Shown here piece after piece: positions 18,375 to 26,944 of a stretch of DNA of 64,000 nt (its first letter is position 1; the number at the start of each line of letters is the position of its first letter). Both the position numbers and the translations under genes were made by a program. Source of the stretch: Pseudomonas hormoni (GTDB taxonomy: Bacteria > Pseudomonadota > Gammaproteobacteria > Pseudomonadales > Pseudomonadaceae); NCBI RefSeq assembly GCF_018502625.1, contig NZ_CP075566.1, positions 2,299,001-2,363,000 on the forward strand, read 5' to 3'. The notes under the pieces were generated by a model, which worked only from the letters and a program-made list of their open reading frames with translations, was not told the origin of the DNA and searched no databases.

Positions 18375-18830
18375 TCAGACAATCCCTTTAGGGTTCGGTC
18401 CGAAGCGGTTGTCGCCGCGTTGACTGTCCTGGGCCAGGAAGACAATGTTGACGATAGGCAGCAACAGCCACCAGCCACTGCGATCGGTATCGTGCATCCG
18501 GCGAACGCCTACAGCGATACTGGGAATAAACATGGCCAGGCTGTAGCTGTTCGAAATGAACCCTTTGCCACCCAGCAAGCCGTCAACAATGCCCAGTCCT
18601 ACAGCAATCAGAAGGTTGATCAGGATAAACATCCAGTACTCTCTGCGGCTGGCGCGGCCAGTGAATACCGCATATTTTTTCAGCACTTCAATGTACGGAT
18701 TGCCACTGGCAATTGCAGCGCTTTGCGCCGTTGCTGCCTGCTGGACAGCCTGAGGGGCGCCACATTGGGGGCAGGCCACTGCACTGTTGTGGATTTCCTT
18801 GGCGCAACCACGACAAAAAACCATGCTCAT
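18375..18830 (-). CDS. Zinc-ribbon DUF805 membrane protein
   Basis: A 151-aa protein. The N-terminus holds a zinc ribbon with two CxxC pairs (FCRGCAKE and ACPQCGAP). The rest is a DUF805 domain (FTGRASRREYWMF, membrane segments around ILINLLIAVGLGIVDGL and SGWWLLLPIVNIVFL, and the late motif VGVRRMHDTDRSG). Function of DUF805 is unknown. It sits between mexT and mexE on the same strand and shares its zinc-ribbon head with the neighbour at 18846-19196. Adjacent AT-rich DNA differs from the surrounding GC-rich genes. Confidence 0.85.
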   Translation of the reverse strand: MSMVFCRGCAKEIHNSAVACPQCGAPQAVQQAATAQSAAIASGNPYIEVLKKYAVFTGRASRREYWMFILINLLIAVGLGIVDGLLGGKGFISNSYSLAMFIPSIAVGVRRMHDTDRSGWWLLLPIVNIVFLAQDSQRGDNRFGPNPKGIV

Positions 18831-18845
18831 ATTTTTTCCCTAAAA

Positions 18846-19196
18846 TTAGTTAAACGACAATCCTAAGAAAATAAGTGTCGTAATCGCCGACGTGATAACA
18901 CCGGCGATCGCTAGGTTATTTCCTGATCTTTTTTGGTTAATGCTGATGATCCCGCAAATGAGACCTGCAGTGGAAAAGGTACCCAATCCAAAGACGGTAT
19001 CTCTATCCCATTCAGAATTATCAAACAGGCTGAGTACGCAGATGACGCCCAACACTAACGAGAGAATGGCCAACCAGGGCGAACCGGCACCATTCGTTGC
19101 GGCTATGGTGAGTTGTTGGTTTGCTCCGCATTGGGGGCATGTTGGGGCTGTCTCGTGAATTTCCTTGGCGCATGCACGACAAAAGACCATTGCCAT
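18846..19196 (-). CDS. Zinc-ribbon small membrane protein (DUF4190-like)
   Basis: A 116-aa protein with an N-terminal zinc ribbon (FCRACAKE and TCPQCGAN) nearly identical to that of the next gene. A DUF4190-like body with two to three hydrophobic segments (PWLAILSLVLGVICVLSLF, FSTAGLICGIISI, LAIAGVITSAITTLIFLGL) follows. It ends 15 bases before the DUF805 gene, so the two are one transcript. The shared heads on unlike membrane bodies suggest duplication of the ribbon module. No function can be assigned. Confidence 0.78.
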   Translation of the reverse strand: MAMVFCRACAKEIHETAPTCPQCGANQQLTIAATNGAGSPWLAILSLVLGVICVLSLFDNSEWDRDTVFGLGTFSTAGLICGIISINQKRSGNNLAIAGVITSAITTLIFLGLSFN

Positions 19197-19297
19197 CGTT
19201 TTCCTTAACCTGAATGCTGAGTACCCACGTCGTTATCGACCGGGCGCAGCGTAACTTTAAGACTATCCGAACTGTTTTTTACAAAGTTTGTGCGCAG

Positions 19298-20215
19298 TTA
19301 CTGGAGGCTGTCCGGATCCCCGAAGAACATCTGAATCCGCGACCTTAGCCACCGCTCACCCGGATCATTGTCCTGCGACCCACGCCACGCCATGTGCAAT
19401 TCAAAGCTACGCACCGGCAACGGCGGATCTTCCGCCCGCACACCACCGGCTGCCGTCAATGCTTCGGCTGTGTAATCCGGCACGGTGGCGACAATGTCAG
19501 TGCCGCTGATTAGCGTACTCAACCCGTTGAACTGGGGCACAGCGAGCACGACATGCCGTTTGCGCCCGAGTTTTTCCAGTTCTTCATCTATAAAGCCGCT
19601 CAGGTCGCCGGCGAATGACACCAGCGCATGGGGGCGCTCGCAGAAGTCGTCCAGGCTCAATGGCCCCGGCACGCTGTCGGCGCGCAACAGTTTGGGCAGG
19701 CTGCGGCGCAGCACTTTGCGCTTGGCGTTGGCCGGCAGGTCGGCGGTGTAGCTGACGCCGATTGAAATCTCGCCCGAGGCGAGCAGGCTCGGCATCAGGA
19801 TGTAGTTGGCTCGACGCACCACCAGCACAATCCCCGGTGATTCGGCGCGCAGGCGCTTGAGCAGCATCGGCAGCAATGCGAATTCGACATCGTCCGACAA
19901 GCCGATGCGGAACACCGCGGTGCTGGTCGCAGGGTCGAATTCCGCCGCACGGCTGACGGCGGTGGAAATCGAGTCCAGGGCCGGAGAGAGCAGGGCGAAG
20001 ATCTCCACCGCCCGGGCGGACGGTTCCATGCTGCGTCCGGTTCGCACGAACAACGGATCATCGAACAGCCCGCGCAGGCGCGAGAGCGCCGCACTGATGG
20101 CAGGCTGGCCGAGGAACAATTTCTCCGCAGCGCGGGTCACACTGCGTTCGTGCATCAATGTTTCGAAAACGATCAACAGGTTCAGGTCGACACGACGCAG
20201 GTCATTACGATTCAT
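19298..20215 (-). CDS. mexT: LysR-type activator MexT
   Basis: A 305-aa LysR regulator opening MNRNDLRRVDLNLLIVFETL, with a winged helix-turn-helix (RAAEKLFLGQPAISAALSRL) and a C-terminal effector-binding domain. The sequence matches remembered P. aeruginosa MexT over its length (for example GISYTDELPANAKRK there versus GVSYTADLPANAKRK here). ATG 20215 is chosen on that basis; upstream in-frame starts exist. The gene is intact. It is divergent from mexS and lies on the mexEF-oprN strand, as in P. aeruginosa, but two small genes separate it from mexE. It should activate mexEF-oprN and mexS. Confidence 0.93.
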   Translation of the reverse strand: MNRNDLRRVDLNLLIVFETLMHERSVTRAAEKLFLGQPAISAALSRLRGLFDDPLFVRTGRSMEPSARAVEIFALLSPALDSISTAVSRAAEFDPATSTAVFRIGLSDDVEFALLPMLLKRLRAESPGIVLVVRRANYILMPSLLASGEISIGVSYTADLPANAKRKVLRRSLPKLLRADSVPGPLSLDDFCERPHALVSFAGDLSGFIDEELEKLGRKRHVVLAVPQFNGLSTLISGTDIVATVPDYTAEALTAAGGVRAEDPPLPVRSFELHMAWRGSQDNDPGERWLRSRIQMFFGDPDSLQ

Positions 20216-20389
20216 CTGGAGTCCTGGCAGAGTCATCAAGCTTGACGAGAGCGGCCATATGAGAACAATGGCCGGCATGAATATTACGGGGAAAGGCTGC
20301 TACTCTGCACCGAGTAATTCAGTTTTCCTACAAAGGCTGCTTCGGTTTCTTACGACACTGGAAGATGTCGCCGGCGCTGCGGAATCAAT

Positions 20390-20415
20390 GACAGGCATGT
20401 CGACTATTAATAGCC
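20390..20415 (+). promoter_or_regulatory. Candidate MexT binding site in the mexT-mexS gap
   Basis: GACA, five bases, GTCGAC, four bases, AATAG resembles the remembered MexT box ATCA-N5-GTCGAT-N4-ACYAT, matching five of six bases of the central block. It lies about 70 bases before the mexS start in the divergent 269-base promoter region. Assignment is tentative. Confidence 0.4.
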
Positions 20416-20484
20416 ACTGATAGTCTTGGGTAGAAAGCCCAGATAGAGTTCAGGGCATTAGAGGTTTCTTTGACGAGGTTTGCG

Positions 20485-21507
20485 ATGTCCCGCACGATCC
20501 GTTTTCACAAGTTTGGTCCAGCCGAGGTGCTCAAATGCGAAGAGCATGCGGCCGCTCTCCCTGCGCCGGGCGAAGTGCAGGTGCGCGTCGAGGCGATTGG
20601 CATCAGCTGGTACGACATTCTCTGGCGCCAGAACCTGGCCTCGTCCCACGCTCGTCTGCCTTCAGGCCTCGGCCATGAAATGTCTGGCGTCGTGACGGCG
20701 GTCGGCGAGGGCGTCGATGACCTGGCTGTCGGTGACAAGGTCGCCAGTTTCCCGGCTGAAAGCCCGAACGACTATCCAGTCTATGGCGAGCAGATCGTTC
20801 TGCCGCGCTCGGCACTGACCCGTTATCCGGACGTGCTCAGCCCGATTGAAGCAGCAGTGCACTACACGCCGCTGTTGATTGCCTACTTCGCTTATGCCGA
20901 CCTGGCACGGGTCAAGCCCGGGCAATTCGCCCTGGTCACCGACGCCAGTCACTGTGCCGGACCTTCTTTCGTCCAACTGGGTAAAGCCTTGGGTGTACGG
21001 GTGATTGCCGCCACGAAGACGGCCGAAGAGCGTGAATACCTGCTGTCACTGGGTGCAGAGAAGGTCATCGTCACCGAGGAAGAAGATCTGCTCATGCGGA
21101 TCAACAAAATTACCGATAACCGCGGTGTCGATGTGGTGTTCGATGGCCTGGGTGGCCCACAGATGTCGCTGCTCGGCGATGTGCTGGCCCCGCGCGGCAG
21201 CCTGGTGCTGTACGGCCTGCAAGGCGGCAACCAGACGCCGTTCCCGGCCTGTGCAGCGTTCCAGAAGAACATTCAGTTCTTTGTGCACTGCATCGGCAAC
21301 TTCACCGGCAAGCCGGAACTGGGCATCATTCAGGACCAGGTCGCACTGCAACGTGCCTTGCGCGACATCAACCAGATGACAGCCGATCGCGTTCTGCTGC
21401 CGCTCAAGACTCGGGTCTTTCCGTTTTCCGAGTTTGTCGAAGCACACCGCTACATGGACGAATGCCCATGCCGCGAACGGGTTGCCCTGCAGGTCGAGCC
21501 TGCGTAA
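20485..21507 (+). CDS. mexS: MexS, zinc-type quinone oxidoreductase family protein
   Basis: A 340-aa member of the MDR superfamily, with a GroES-like N-terminal domain (GLGHEMSGVVTAVGEGVDDL) and a Rossmann domain (DVVFDGLGGPQ). The length is close to the 339 aa of P. aeruginosa MexS. ATG 20485 has GAGG 6 bases upstream. It is divergent from mexT, as in P. aeruginosa, where loss of mexS switches on MexT-dependent efflux, probably through redox or electrophile stress. A strong terminator follows. Confidence 0.92.
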   Translation: MSRTIRFHKFGPAEVLKCEEHAAALPAPGEVQVRVEAIGISWYDILWRQNLASSHARLPSGLGHEMSGVVTAVGEGVDDLAVGDKVASFPAESPNDYPVYGEQIVLPRSALTRYPDVLSPIEAAVHYTPLLIAYFAYADLARVKPGQFALVTDASHCAGPSFVQLGKALGVRVIAATKTAEEREYLLSLGAEKVIVTEEEDLLMRINKITDNRGVDVVFDGLGGPQMSLLGDVLAPRGSLVLYGLQGGNQTPFPACAAFQKNIQFFVHCIGNFTGKPELGIIQDQVALQRALRDINQMTADRVLLPLKTRVFPFSEFVEAHRYMDECPCRERVALQVEPA

Positions 21508-21516
21508 CACCCTCTG

Positions 21517-21547
21517 AAAAAGTCCGTGCCTGCACGGACTTTTTTTT
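21517..21547 (+). terminator. Terminator after mexS
   Basis: A perfect 9-bp stem (AGTCCGTGC and GCACGGACT, two-base loop) is followed by a run of seven further T. It begins 13 bases after the mexS stop. Confidence 0.9.
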
Positions 21548-21584
21548 GCCCTCTGAAAACATCAGGCGCCCCTGCCGATGGGGT

Positions 21585-21609
21585 CAGTTCAGCAACTGAA
21601 CTGGTTTTT
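21585..21609 (+). terminator. Second terminator-like hairpin
   Basis: A perfect 8-bp inverted repeat (CAGTTCAG, CAA, CTGAACTG) is followed by GTTTTTG. It lies 40 bases after the mexS terminator. It may back it up or end a short transcript of its own. Confidence 0.5.
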
Positions 21610-22062
21610 GCTCTCGATCTGTATCTTCTAATCGCCATTTAAGCCCTGATAATTGAATGATTACTTTCATCTCAAGGAAAGAGTCATGGCTGGGTATCGG
21701 TTTGATACTTCTCAATGCACATCGTTAATATATTTCCGACAAACCGTTGTTCGTTGCGCAGTTGCCAAACAGTCATGTGCGACTTCTTTCCTTATTTCTT
21801 GTGCTAAATGTCTGTGGGATGTTGTCGGACATTTCCTAGGATCTCTCTCGCAGCCCCGAGGCGCCGGTATTACGGGGCTTGGCGGTGGTCTGTCTGTCGC
21901 CACGGCAACTGCGCTGCTCAGGCATTTCAAATAATTACTAAAAGCTTAAGTGTTAGCATTTGGGAATAACGTCCAGCACTTCAATCGTGGCAGGCAATCG
22001 GTTTGCGCATTGCATGTCGTTGTTTGCGCGCTGTTGAACTTACGAGTATCAGGTAAATAAAA
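21610..22062. other. AT-rich gap before the 494-aa gene
   Basis: This stretch is clearly richer in A and T than its neighbours. It holds one possible small ORF (21686-21934) and otherwise no recognisable gene, repeat or RNA. It must contain the promoter of the operon starting at 22063. Low GC in a GC-rich genome is compatible with regulatory DNA or acquired sequence. Confidence 0.5.
21686..21934 (+). CDS. Possible small protein, unrecognised
   Basis: An 82-codon ORF starts MAGYRFDTSQCTS, and AAGGAAAGA lies 3-12 bases upstream. It contains five Cys in its first half and a Gly-rich end (GAGITGLGGGLSVATATALL). No family is recognised. The codon third positions do not show the strong G/C preference of the neighbouring genes, which argues either for foreign origin or for non-coding DNA. 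A longer in-frame start exists at 21653. It precedes the unrecognised 494-aa gene on the same strand. Confidence 0.3.
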   Translation: MAGYRFDTSQCTSLIYFRQTVVRCAVAKQSCATSFLISCAKCLWDVVGHFLGSLSQPRGAGITGLGGGLSVATATALLRHFK

Positions 22063-23547
22063 ATGACCCTTATCCATGACCAGGCGATGAATTATGTCTA
22101 TCAGCAAATGCTGCAACGCTTGCTGAGTTTCTTTTCCCGGGCCGAACGCACGGCATTGCAGCTGATGATTCAGCGGTTGGTGGTCACCGCCGGCGGCATG
22201 GAGCGCATTGGCGATTACAAGGTGCTGGCCATCCAGTCCGGGTCCCGGGACAGTTGCTACACCCTGGCGCTGCTGCGCGCCGCGCAGCTGAGTATTGCCG
22301 GCAGGTCACCTTCCACGTTCCAGCTGCGCGTCGCTTCATTGCGCATGAACGGCGTCAGTTCGACGGCCCAGGACAACATTCATCGCAGCTACAGCGCATT
22401 GTTCCTCTACGATGATCCTCGGGTCGAAGTATTGATGGCCGATAATCGGCAGGTTTTGCCGTTCAGGCACCTGGCACCGATCTCGGAGGAGGGCCGCGAA
22501 GCCAGTCGGCTCAATCTGCTGATGGTGGGGCATCGTCGTCCCCTGGACGGGCCGATCGATCTGTGGGACGACGGCTATCTGGCCACTGGCGAGTTCGTTG
22601 GGCAAATTGCCCGGTGGCACAGCGGCGTCGATGCATTGATCAGCAGTGACACGCTGCGTCAGCAGAAACAGTTTCTCGAGGGCTTGAAGCGGGCGGCCGC
22701 GAAGGCCGGGCTCAAGACGTCGAATCATCCCGGAACGGGCTTTGACGAGCTGTTTGCAGTGCTCGACGAACTCGGCAGCGATTGTTACCGCATGTTTTAT
22801 GACGGGCAAGGGCAAGGGCAAGCGCAATGGCGCCCGGCCGAACAGTTTGAAGCCTGCCGCCGCGCCACGTTCATCGACATTCACGACCTGCTGGTCAGCA
22901 ACCGGGAAGAGCGATGGCCGCTGCTCACTGAGTTTCTGGGTTTTCAGCCTGACGAACTCACGGCCCAGCTCAGCGACAACGAATACGTCAGCCCTTCGAT
23001 ATCTGCCCATGTCCGGGGGCTGCATGCGTGCTCCGTGCACGGTCACAGCTATGAGTCGGGCGTCGCCGAATACTTGCAGCGAGCCTTGGTGATGATGCGC
23101 CGCAAGCAACTGCCGGAGCGCCTGTGCGAACAAGCCGTGGAGGCCTTTGGCAACCCGGCGAGGGTTTCCGATCAGCGCGCACTGGCAGCGGCCGAGGCAC
23201 AGAAAAGCCTCGGGTTGAGCGAGGCGCAGTTGGTGTGCCTGCTCTTCGCGCCTTTTATCGAAAAAGGTGCCGGGCTTGAGCGTTTCCTGCGTCAGTGCCA
23301 TCCGGGCATGCTGGTGGCGATGCCTGACTTGCACAGGGCGATGCAGGGCAACCCGGTGTCGGAACAGATTGCGCATTGGATGGTCGACGTCAGCGGGCTG
23401 CCCGTCAGCCTGATCGGCAAGCTGTACCGTATGGGGCCAGTGCCTGACGCCGAGGGCAGGGTGACTGACGGCGCGGACGGGCAATCCGAAGCCGCCGATC
23501 ATGACCACGATGCTGCGGTGGCGGGTGAATGGTCAGCGGGACATTGA
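22063..23547 (+). CDS. Unrecognised 494-aa protein
   Basis: I do not recognise this protein. It is soluble by inspection, with no signal peptide or clear membrane segment. The N-terminus has YVYQQMLQRLLSFFSRAERT; the middle has RSYSALFLYDDPRVEVLMAD and YRMFYDGQGQGQAQW; the C-terminus is acidic and His-rich (EAADHDHDAAVAGEW). Codon use is typical of the genome. The ATG at 22063 has only AGGT upstream; ATG 22087 is an alternative. It overlaps the MocR-type regulator by 19 bases, so the two are coupled and probably act in the same process. Confidence 0.75.
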   Translation: MTLIHDQAMNYVYQQMLQRLLSFFSRAERTALQLMIQRLVVTAGGMERIGDYKVLAIQSGSRDSCYTLALLRAAQLSIAGRSPSTFQLRVASLRMNGVSSTAQDNIHRSYSALFLYDDPRVEVLMADNRQVLPFRHLAPISEEGREASRLNLLMVGHRRPLDGPIDLWDDGYLATGEFVGQIARWHSGVDALISSDTLRQQKQFLEGLKRAAAKAGLKTSNHPGTGFDELFAVLDELGSDCYRMFYDGQGQGQAQWRPAEQFEACRRATFIDIHDLLVSNREERWPLLTEFLGFQPDELTAQLSDNEYVSPSISAHVRGLHACSVHGHSYESGVAEYLQRALVMMRRKQLPERLCEQAVEAFGNPARVSDQRALAAAEAQKSLGLSEAQLVCLLFAPFIEKGAGLERFLRQCHPGMLVAMPDLHRAMQGNPVSEQIAHWMVDVSGLPVSLIGKLYRMGPVPDAEGRVTDGADGQSEAADHDHDAAVAGEWSAGH

Positions 23548-24944
23548 AAGGACCTCGCGAGACTGACTTTGCCTATCAGGCGGTGTACCGATACCTGACC
23601 CACCTGATCAACGAGCCGGTCAGCGACACGAGTGTCCGCTTGCCGTCGTTACGCCAGTTGGCGAATCGTCTGAACGTGTCGATCTCGACCATTCAGTACG
23701 CTTATTCGCTGCTGGAGAAAGAAGGGCGTGTCTATTCGGTGGCCAAGTCCGGCTACTACGCGTTGCCGGTGTCCTCGATCAATATGCCCGGCAGTGGCAA
23801 CGACCTGCTCGAAACTGTCTATGTCAGCGCCAGGCGCCCGGGCATGCTGGTCTTCAGCGCCGATGAGCCGGCGCTGCTGCAGCCCCTCGACAGTCCGTTG
23901 TTGCTGCTGGAACGCGAACTGCTGCGCCAATACCCGCGTCTGCCACAACCGCCTTCACAACCTTGCGGCGAGCTCGAACTGCGCACCGCACTCGCGGCGC
24001 GTTACACCACGTCGCCGGTGCGCTGCTGGCATGCCGATGACGTCTATGTCGGCGCAGACTTGCGCGGAGTCCTGGAAATATTGATCGTTGTACTGGGTCT
24101 CAAGGACGCAGTGGTGGTCGTCGAGTCGCCGTGTGACTGGACGATTTTGCGCTTGCTTCAGGCCGCGGATGTTCAAGTGATCGAATGGCCGGTGCAAGCC
24201 AATGGCAGCCTGGACGTCGAGCGACTCAAGGAGCTGCTGGAAACCCGGCCGGTGCGGCTGGTGATGCTGTCATCGGGGTTGAGCGTGCCGCGGGGGAGCC
24301 TGCCGCCCGACGACAATCGATACGCCATTGCGCAGTTGCTGGAACAGCATGGCAGTTGGGTGCTGGAAAACGACTGTTATGGCGAACTCGAATTCGAGCC
24401 GGGCGGCTTGCGATTCCGCGACCTGCTCGACCCCGGCCGGCTGATCGTGTTCTCCACATTCGAGAAAATCATCGGTCCGGAAGCGCCGTACGGCTATCTG
24501 CTTTCGCGGCATTTCAGCGAGCAATTGCAGCGGCACTTTCTGCTACGCTCATTTCGCCTGTCGCCGATTCGCCAGAAAGCCATTGCCCGTTTGTACGGCA
24601 ATGGCCGGATCGATCAGCACCTTCAGGTGCTGCGCAGGTTGCTCAAGGACCGCAAGGTGCACATGACGCAGCTATTGCAGGAGCGTCTCGGGGACGCCCT
24701 GCAGGTCGTCGATCCTCAGGGTGGGGCGACAATCTGGGCGCGCTCCCTGCGTCAGGTCGATATGCGTCGAGTGTTCCAGCGCTTGCTCAAGCATCATGTG
24801 GTGATTGCGCCGGGGGAGCTCTTCAGTCTGCAGGGCCTGCACACGCAGCACTTGCGCTTGAGTCATGCGTTCGGCGTAGATCATGACATCGGTGCTGCGT
24901 TGGGCCTGCTGGGGGATGCCTTGCGGTTGGAGTCGGTGGACTGA
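23529..24944 (+). CDS. MocR/GntR-type regulator with aminotransferase-like domain
   Basis: A 471-aa protein with an N-terminal GntR winged helix (LPSLRQLANRLNVSISTIQY, about residues 35-75) fused to a fold-type I aminotransferase domain. The probable PLP lysine is in STFEKIIGPEAPYGYL, so cofactor binding is likely kept. MocR proteins use PLP or an amine/amino acid as effector and usually control neighbouring genes. Here the likely target is its own operon with the 494-aa protein. The 19-base overlap with the upstream gene indicates translational coupling. Confidence 0.87.
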   Translation: MVSGTLKGPRETDFAYQAVYRYLTHLINEPVSDTSVRLPSLRQLANRLNVSISTIQYAYSLLEKEGRVYSVAKSGYYALPVSSINMPGSGNDLLETVYVSARRPGMLVFSADEPALLQPLDSPLLLLERELLRQYPRLPQPPSQPCGELELRTALAARYTTSPVRCWHADDVYVGADLRGVLEILIVVLGLKDAVVVVESPCDWTILRLLQAADVQVIEWPVQANGSLDVERLKELLETRPVRLVMLSSGLSVPRGSLPPDDNRYAIAQLLEQHGSWVLENDCYGELEFEPGGLRFRDLLDPGRLIVFSTFEKIIGPEAPYGYLLSRHFSEQLQRHFLLRSFRLSPIRQKAIARLYGNGRIDQHLQVLRRLLKDRKVHMTQLLQERLGDALQVVDPQGGATIWARSLRQVDMRRVFQRLLKHHVVIAPGELFSLQGLHTQHLRLSHAFGVDHDIGAALGLLGDALRLESVD

Positions 24945-25054
24945 ACACGGCCGTAAACATCCTTTGTGCCCGTGGATCGATCCCATCGCGTTGCGGTCAA
25001 ACTGCCAGTAAACTGCGGTCCTATTCCTGAACCACTCTATTCCAGAGGTTTTGC

Positions 25055-26701
25055 ATGACACTCAGTCCTTTTGCGGGCAAACCGGCACCGGCAGAATTGT
25101 TGGTCGACATCCCGCGACTGGTAACGGCCTATTACACCGGCCAGCCCGATGCCGCCATCTCCACCCAGCGCGTCGCCTTCGGCACGTCCGGGCACCGGGG
25201 CAGCTCGTTCGACCTGAGTTTCAACGAATGGCACGTCCTGGCGATCAGCCAGGCGATCTGCCTGTACCGCGAAGCCCAGGGCATTGATGGCCCGTTGTTC
25301 GTCGGCATCGATACCCACGCGCTGTCCACCCCGGCCGGCGCCAGCGCCCTCGAGGTACTGGCGGCCAATGGCGTGACGGTGATGATTGCCGAGGGTGACG
25401 AATACACCCCGACACCGGCAATTTCCCACGCCATTCTCTGCTACAACCGCGGCCGCACTTCCGGGCTGGCGGACGGTATCGTCATCACGCCGTCCCACAA
25501 CCCGCCGCAAAGCGGTGGCTACAAATACAACCCTACCAACGGTGGCCCGGCCGATACCCACATCACCAAGTGGATCGAAGCCAAGGCCAACGAACTGCTG
25601 GGCAACAAGCTCGCCGGCGTCAAACGCATCAGCTTCGAACAGGCGCTGAAGGCCAGCACCACCCATCGTCATGATTACCTCAACACCTATGTTGCCGACC
25701 TGATCAACGTGATCGACTTCGATGCCATTCGCGATGCCAAGCTGCGTCTGGGCGTTGATCCGCTGGGCGGAGCAGGGGTGCGCTACTGGTCGGCGATTGC
25801 CGAGCATTACAAGCTGGACCTGGAAGTGGTGAACAAGCAGGTCGATCCGACTTTCCGCTTCATGACGGTCGACTGGGATGGCCAGATCCGTATGGACCCG
25901 TCGTCCAGCCACGCCATGCAAGGCTTGATCGGTCTGAAAGAGCGCTTCGACGTGGCGTTTGCCTGCGATCCGGATCACGACCGCCACGGCATCGTGACCC
26001 CGTCGGGTGGGCTGCTCGCGCCGAACAGTTACCTGGCGGTATCGATTGACTACCTGTTCCAGAACCGTCCGCAATGGCGTGCCGATGCGGCCGTGGGCAA
26101 AACCGTGGTCAGCAGCGGTTTGATCGATCGCGTGGCCAAGCGTTTGGGCCGTCGCCTGTACGAAGTGCCGGTCGGCTTCAAATGGTTTGCGGACGGTCTG
26201 TTTGACGGCTCGTTGGGTTTTGGTGGCGAAGAAAGCGCCGGCGCGTCGTTCCTGCGCAAGGACGGCGGTGTCTGGAGTACCGACAAGGACGGTTTGATCC
26301 CGGCGTTATTGGCTGCAGAAATGACCGCTCGTACCGGTCGTGACCCGAGCCAGGCTTACCGCGCATTGACTGACGAACTGGGCGAACCGTTCTCGGTGCG
26401 AGTCGATGCCAAGGCCAATCCGCAACAGAAAGCGCTGCTGAGCAAGTTGTCGCCGGACCAGGTCACCTCGACCCAACTGGCAGGCGAAGCGATCCAGAGC
26501 ATCCTCAGCCATGCACCGGGCAACGACCAGGCCATCGGTGGCCTGAAAGTCATGACCGAGAACGGCTGGTTCGCGGCGCGTCCGTCGGGCACCGAGGACA
26601 TCTACAAGATTTACGCCGAGAGTTTCGTCAGTGACGAACACCTGAAGCAGTTGGTGGCCGAAGCTCAAACGCTGGTGGACAGCGCTATTTCAGCGAAGTG
26701 A
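25055..26701 (+). CDS. pgm: Phosphoglucomutase, alpha-D-glucose phosphate specific
   Basis: A 548-aa enzyme that interconverts glucose 1-phosphate and glucose 6-phosphate, feeding glycogen/trehalose and polysaccharide synthesis. The phospho-serine is Ser147 in [12 protein letters not shown], the metal site is DPDHDRHG, the sugar-binding loop is GGEESAG, and the phosphate-binding motif is [10 protein letters not shown]. The length matches E. coli Pgm (546 aa). ATG 25055 has AGAGG 6 bases upstream. It stands alone, ended by a REP pair and a strong terminator. Confidence 0.95.
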   Translation: MTLSPFAGKPAPAELLVDIPRLVTAYYTGQPDAAISTQRVAFGTSGHRGSSFDLSFNEWHVLAISQAICLYREAQGIDGPLFVGIDTHALSTPAGASALEVLAANGVTVMIAEGDEYTPTPAISHAILCYNRGRTSGLADGIVITPSHNPPQSGGYKYNPTNGGPADTHITKWIEAKANELLGNKLAGVKRISFEQALKASTTHRHDYLNTYVADLINVIDFDAIRDAKLRLGVDPLGGAGVRYWSAIAEHYKLDLEVVNKQVDPTFRFMTVDWDGQIRMDPSSSHAMQGLIGLKERFDVAFACDPDHDRHGIVTPSGGLLAPNSYLAVSIDYLFQNRPQWRADAAVGKTVVSSGLIDRVAKRLGRRLYEVPVGFKWFADGLFDGSLGFGGEESAGASFLRKDGGVWSTDKDGLIPALLAAEMTARTGRDPSQAYRALTDELGEPFSVRVDAKANPQQKALLSKLSPDQVTSTQLAGEAIQSILSHAPGNDQAIGGLKVMTENGWFAARPSGTEDIYKIYAESFVSDEHLKQLVAEAQTLVDSAISAK

Positions 26702-26710
26702 TCGAGGGCC

Positions 26711-26842
26711 CTGTGGCGAGGGAGCTTGCTCCCGTTCGGCTGCGAAGCAGACGCAAACCAGCCGGCACGGTGTATCTGTTACACCTCGCCAAGCGATTTG
26801 GGGCCGCTTCGCGACCCAGCGGGAGCAAGCTCCCTCGCCACA
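26711..26842. repeat. REP palindrome pair, TGTGGCGAGGGAGC family
   Basis: Inverted copies (TGTGGCGAGGGAGCTTGCTC and GAGCAAGCTCCCTCGCCACA) enclose inner inverted segments around GGCTGCGAAGCAG and GGGGCCGCTTCGC. The same family occurs at 42341, in the array at 55629, and at 58622. Confidence 0.88.
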
Positions 26843-26890
26843 ATGGGTAACTGTCTAGTCCTGAAAGAGGTGTAAACCACATTCAGGTAT

Positions 26891-26927
26891 AAAAAAGGGG
26901 CGACCATTTCCGGTCGCCCCTTTTTTC
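26891..26927. terminator. Bidirectional terminator between pgm and the pirin gene
   Basis: A stem of GGGGCGACC with GGTCGCCCC is flanked by six A on the left and six T on the right, so it can stop transcription from both convergent genes. Confidence 0.92.
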
Positions 26928-26944
26928 GTCCTGCATTTACCCAA

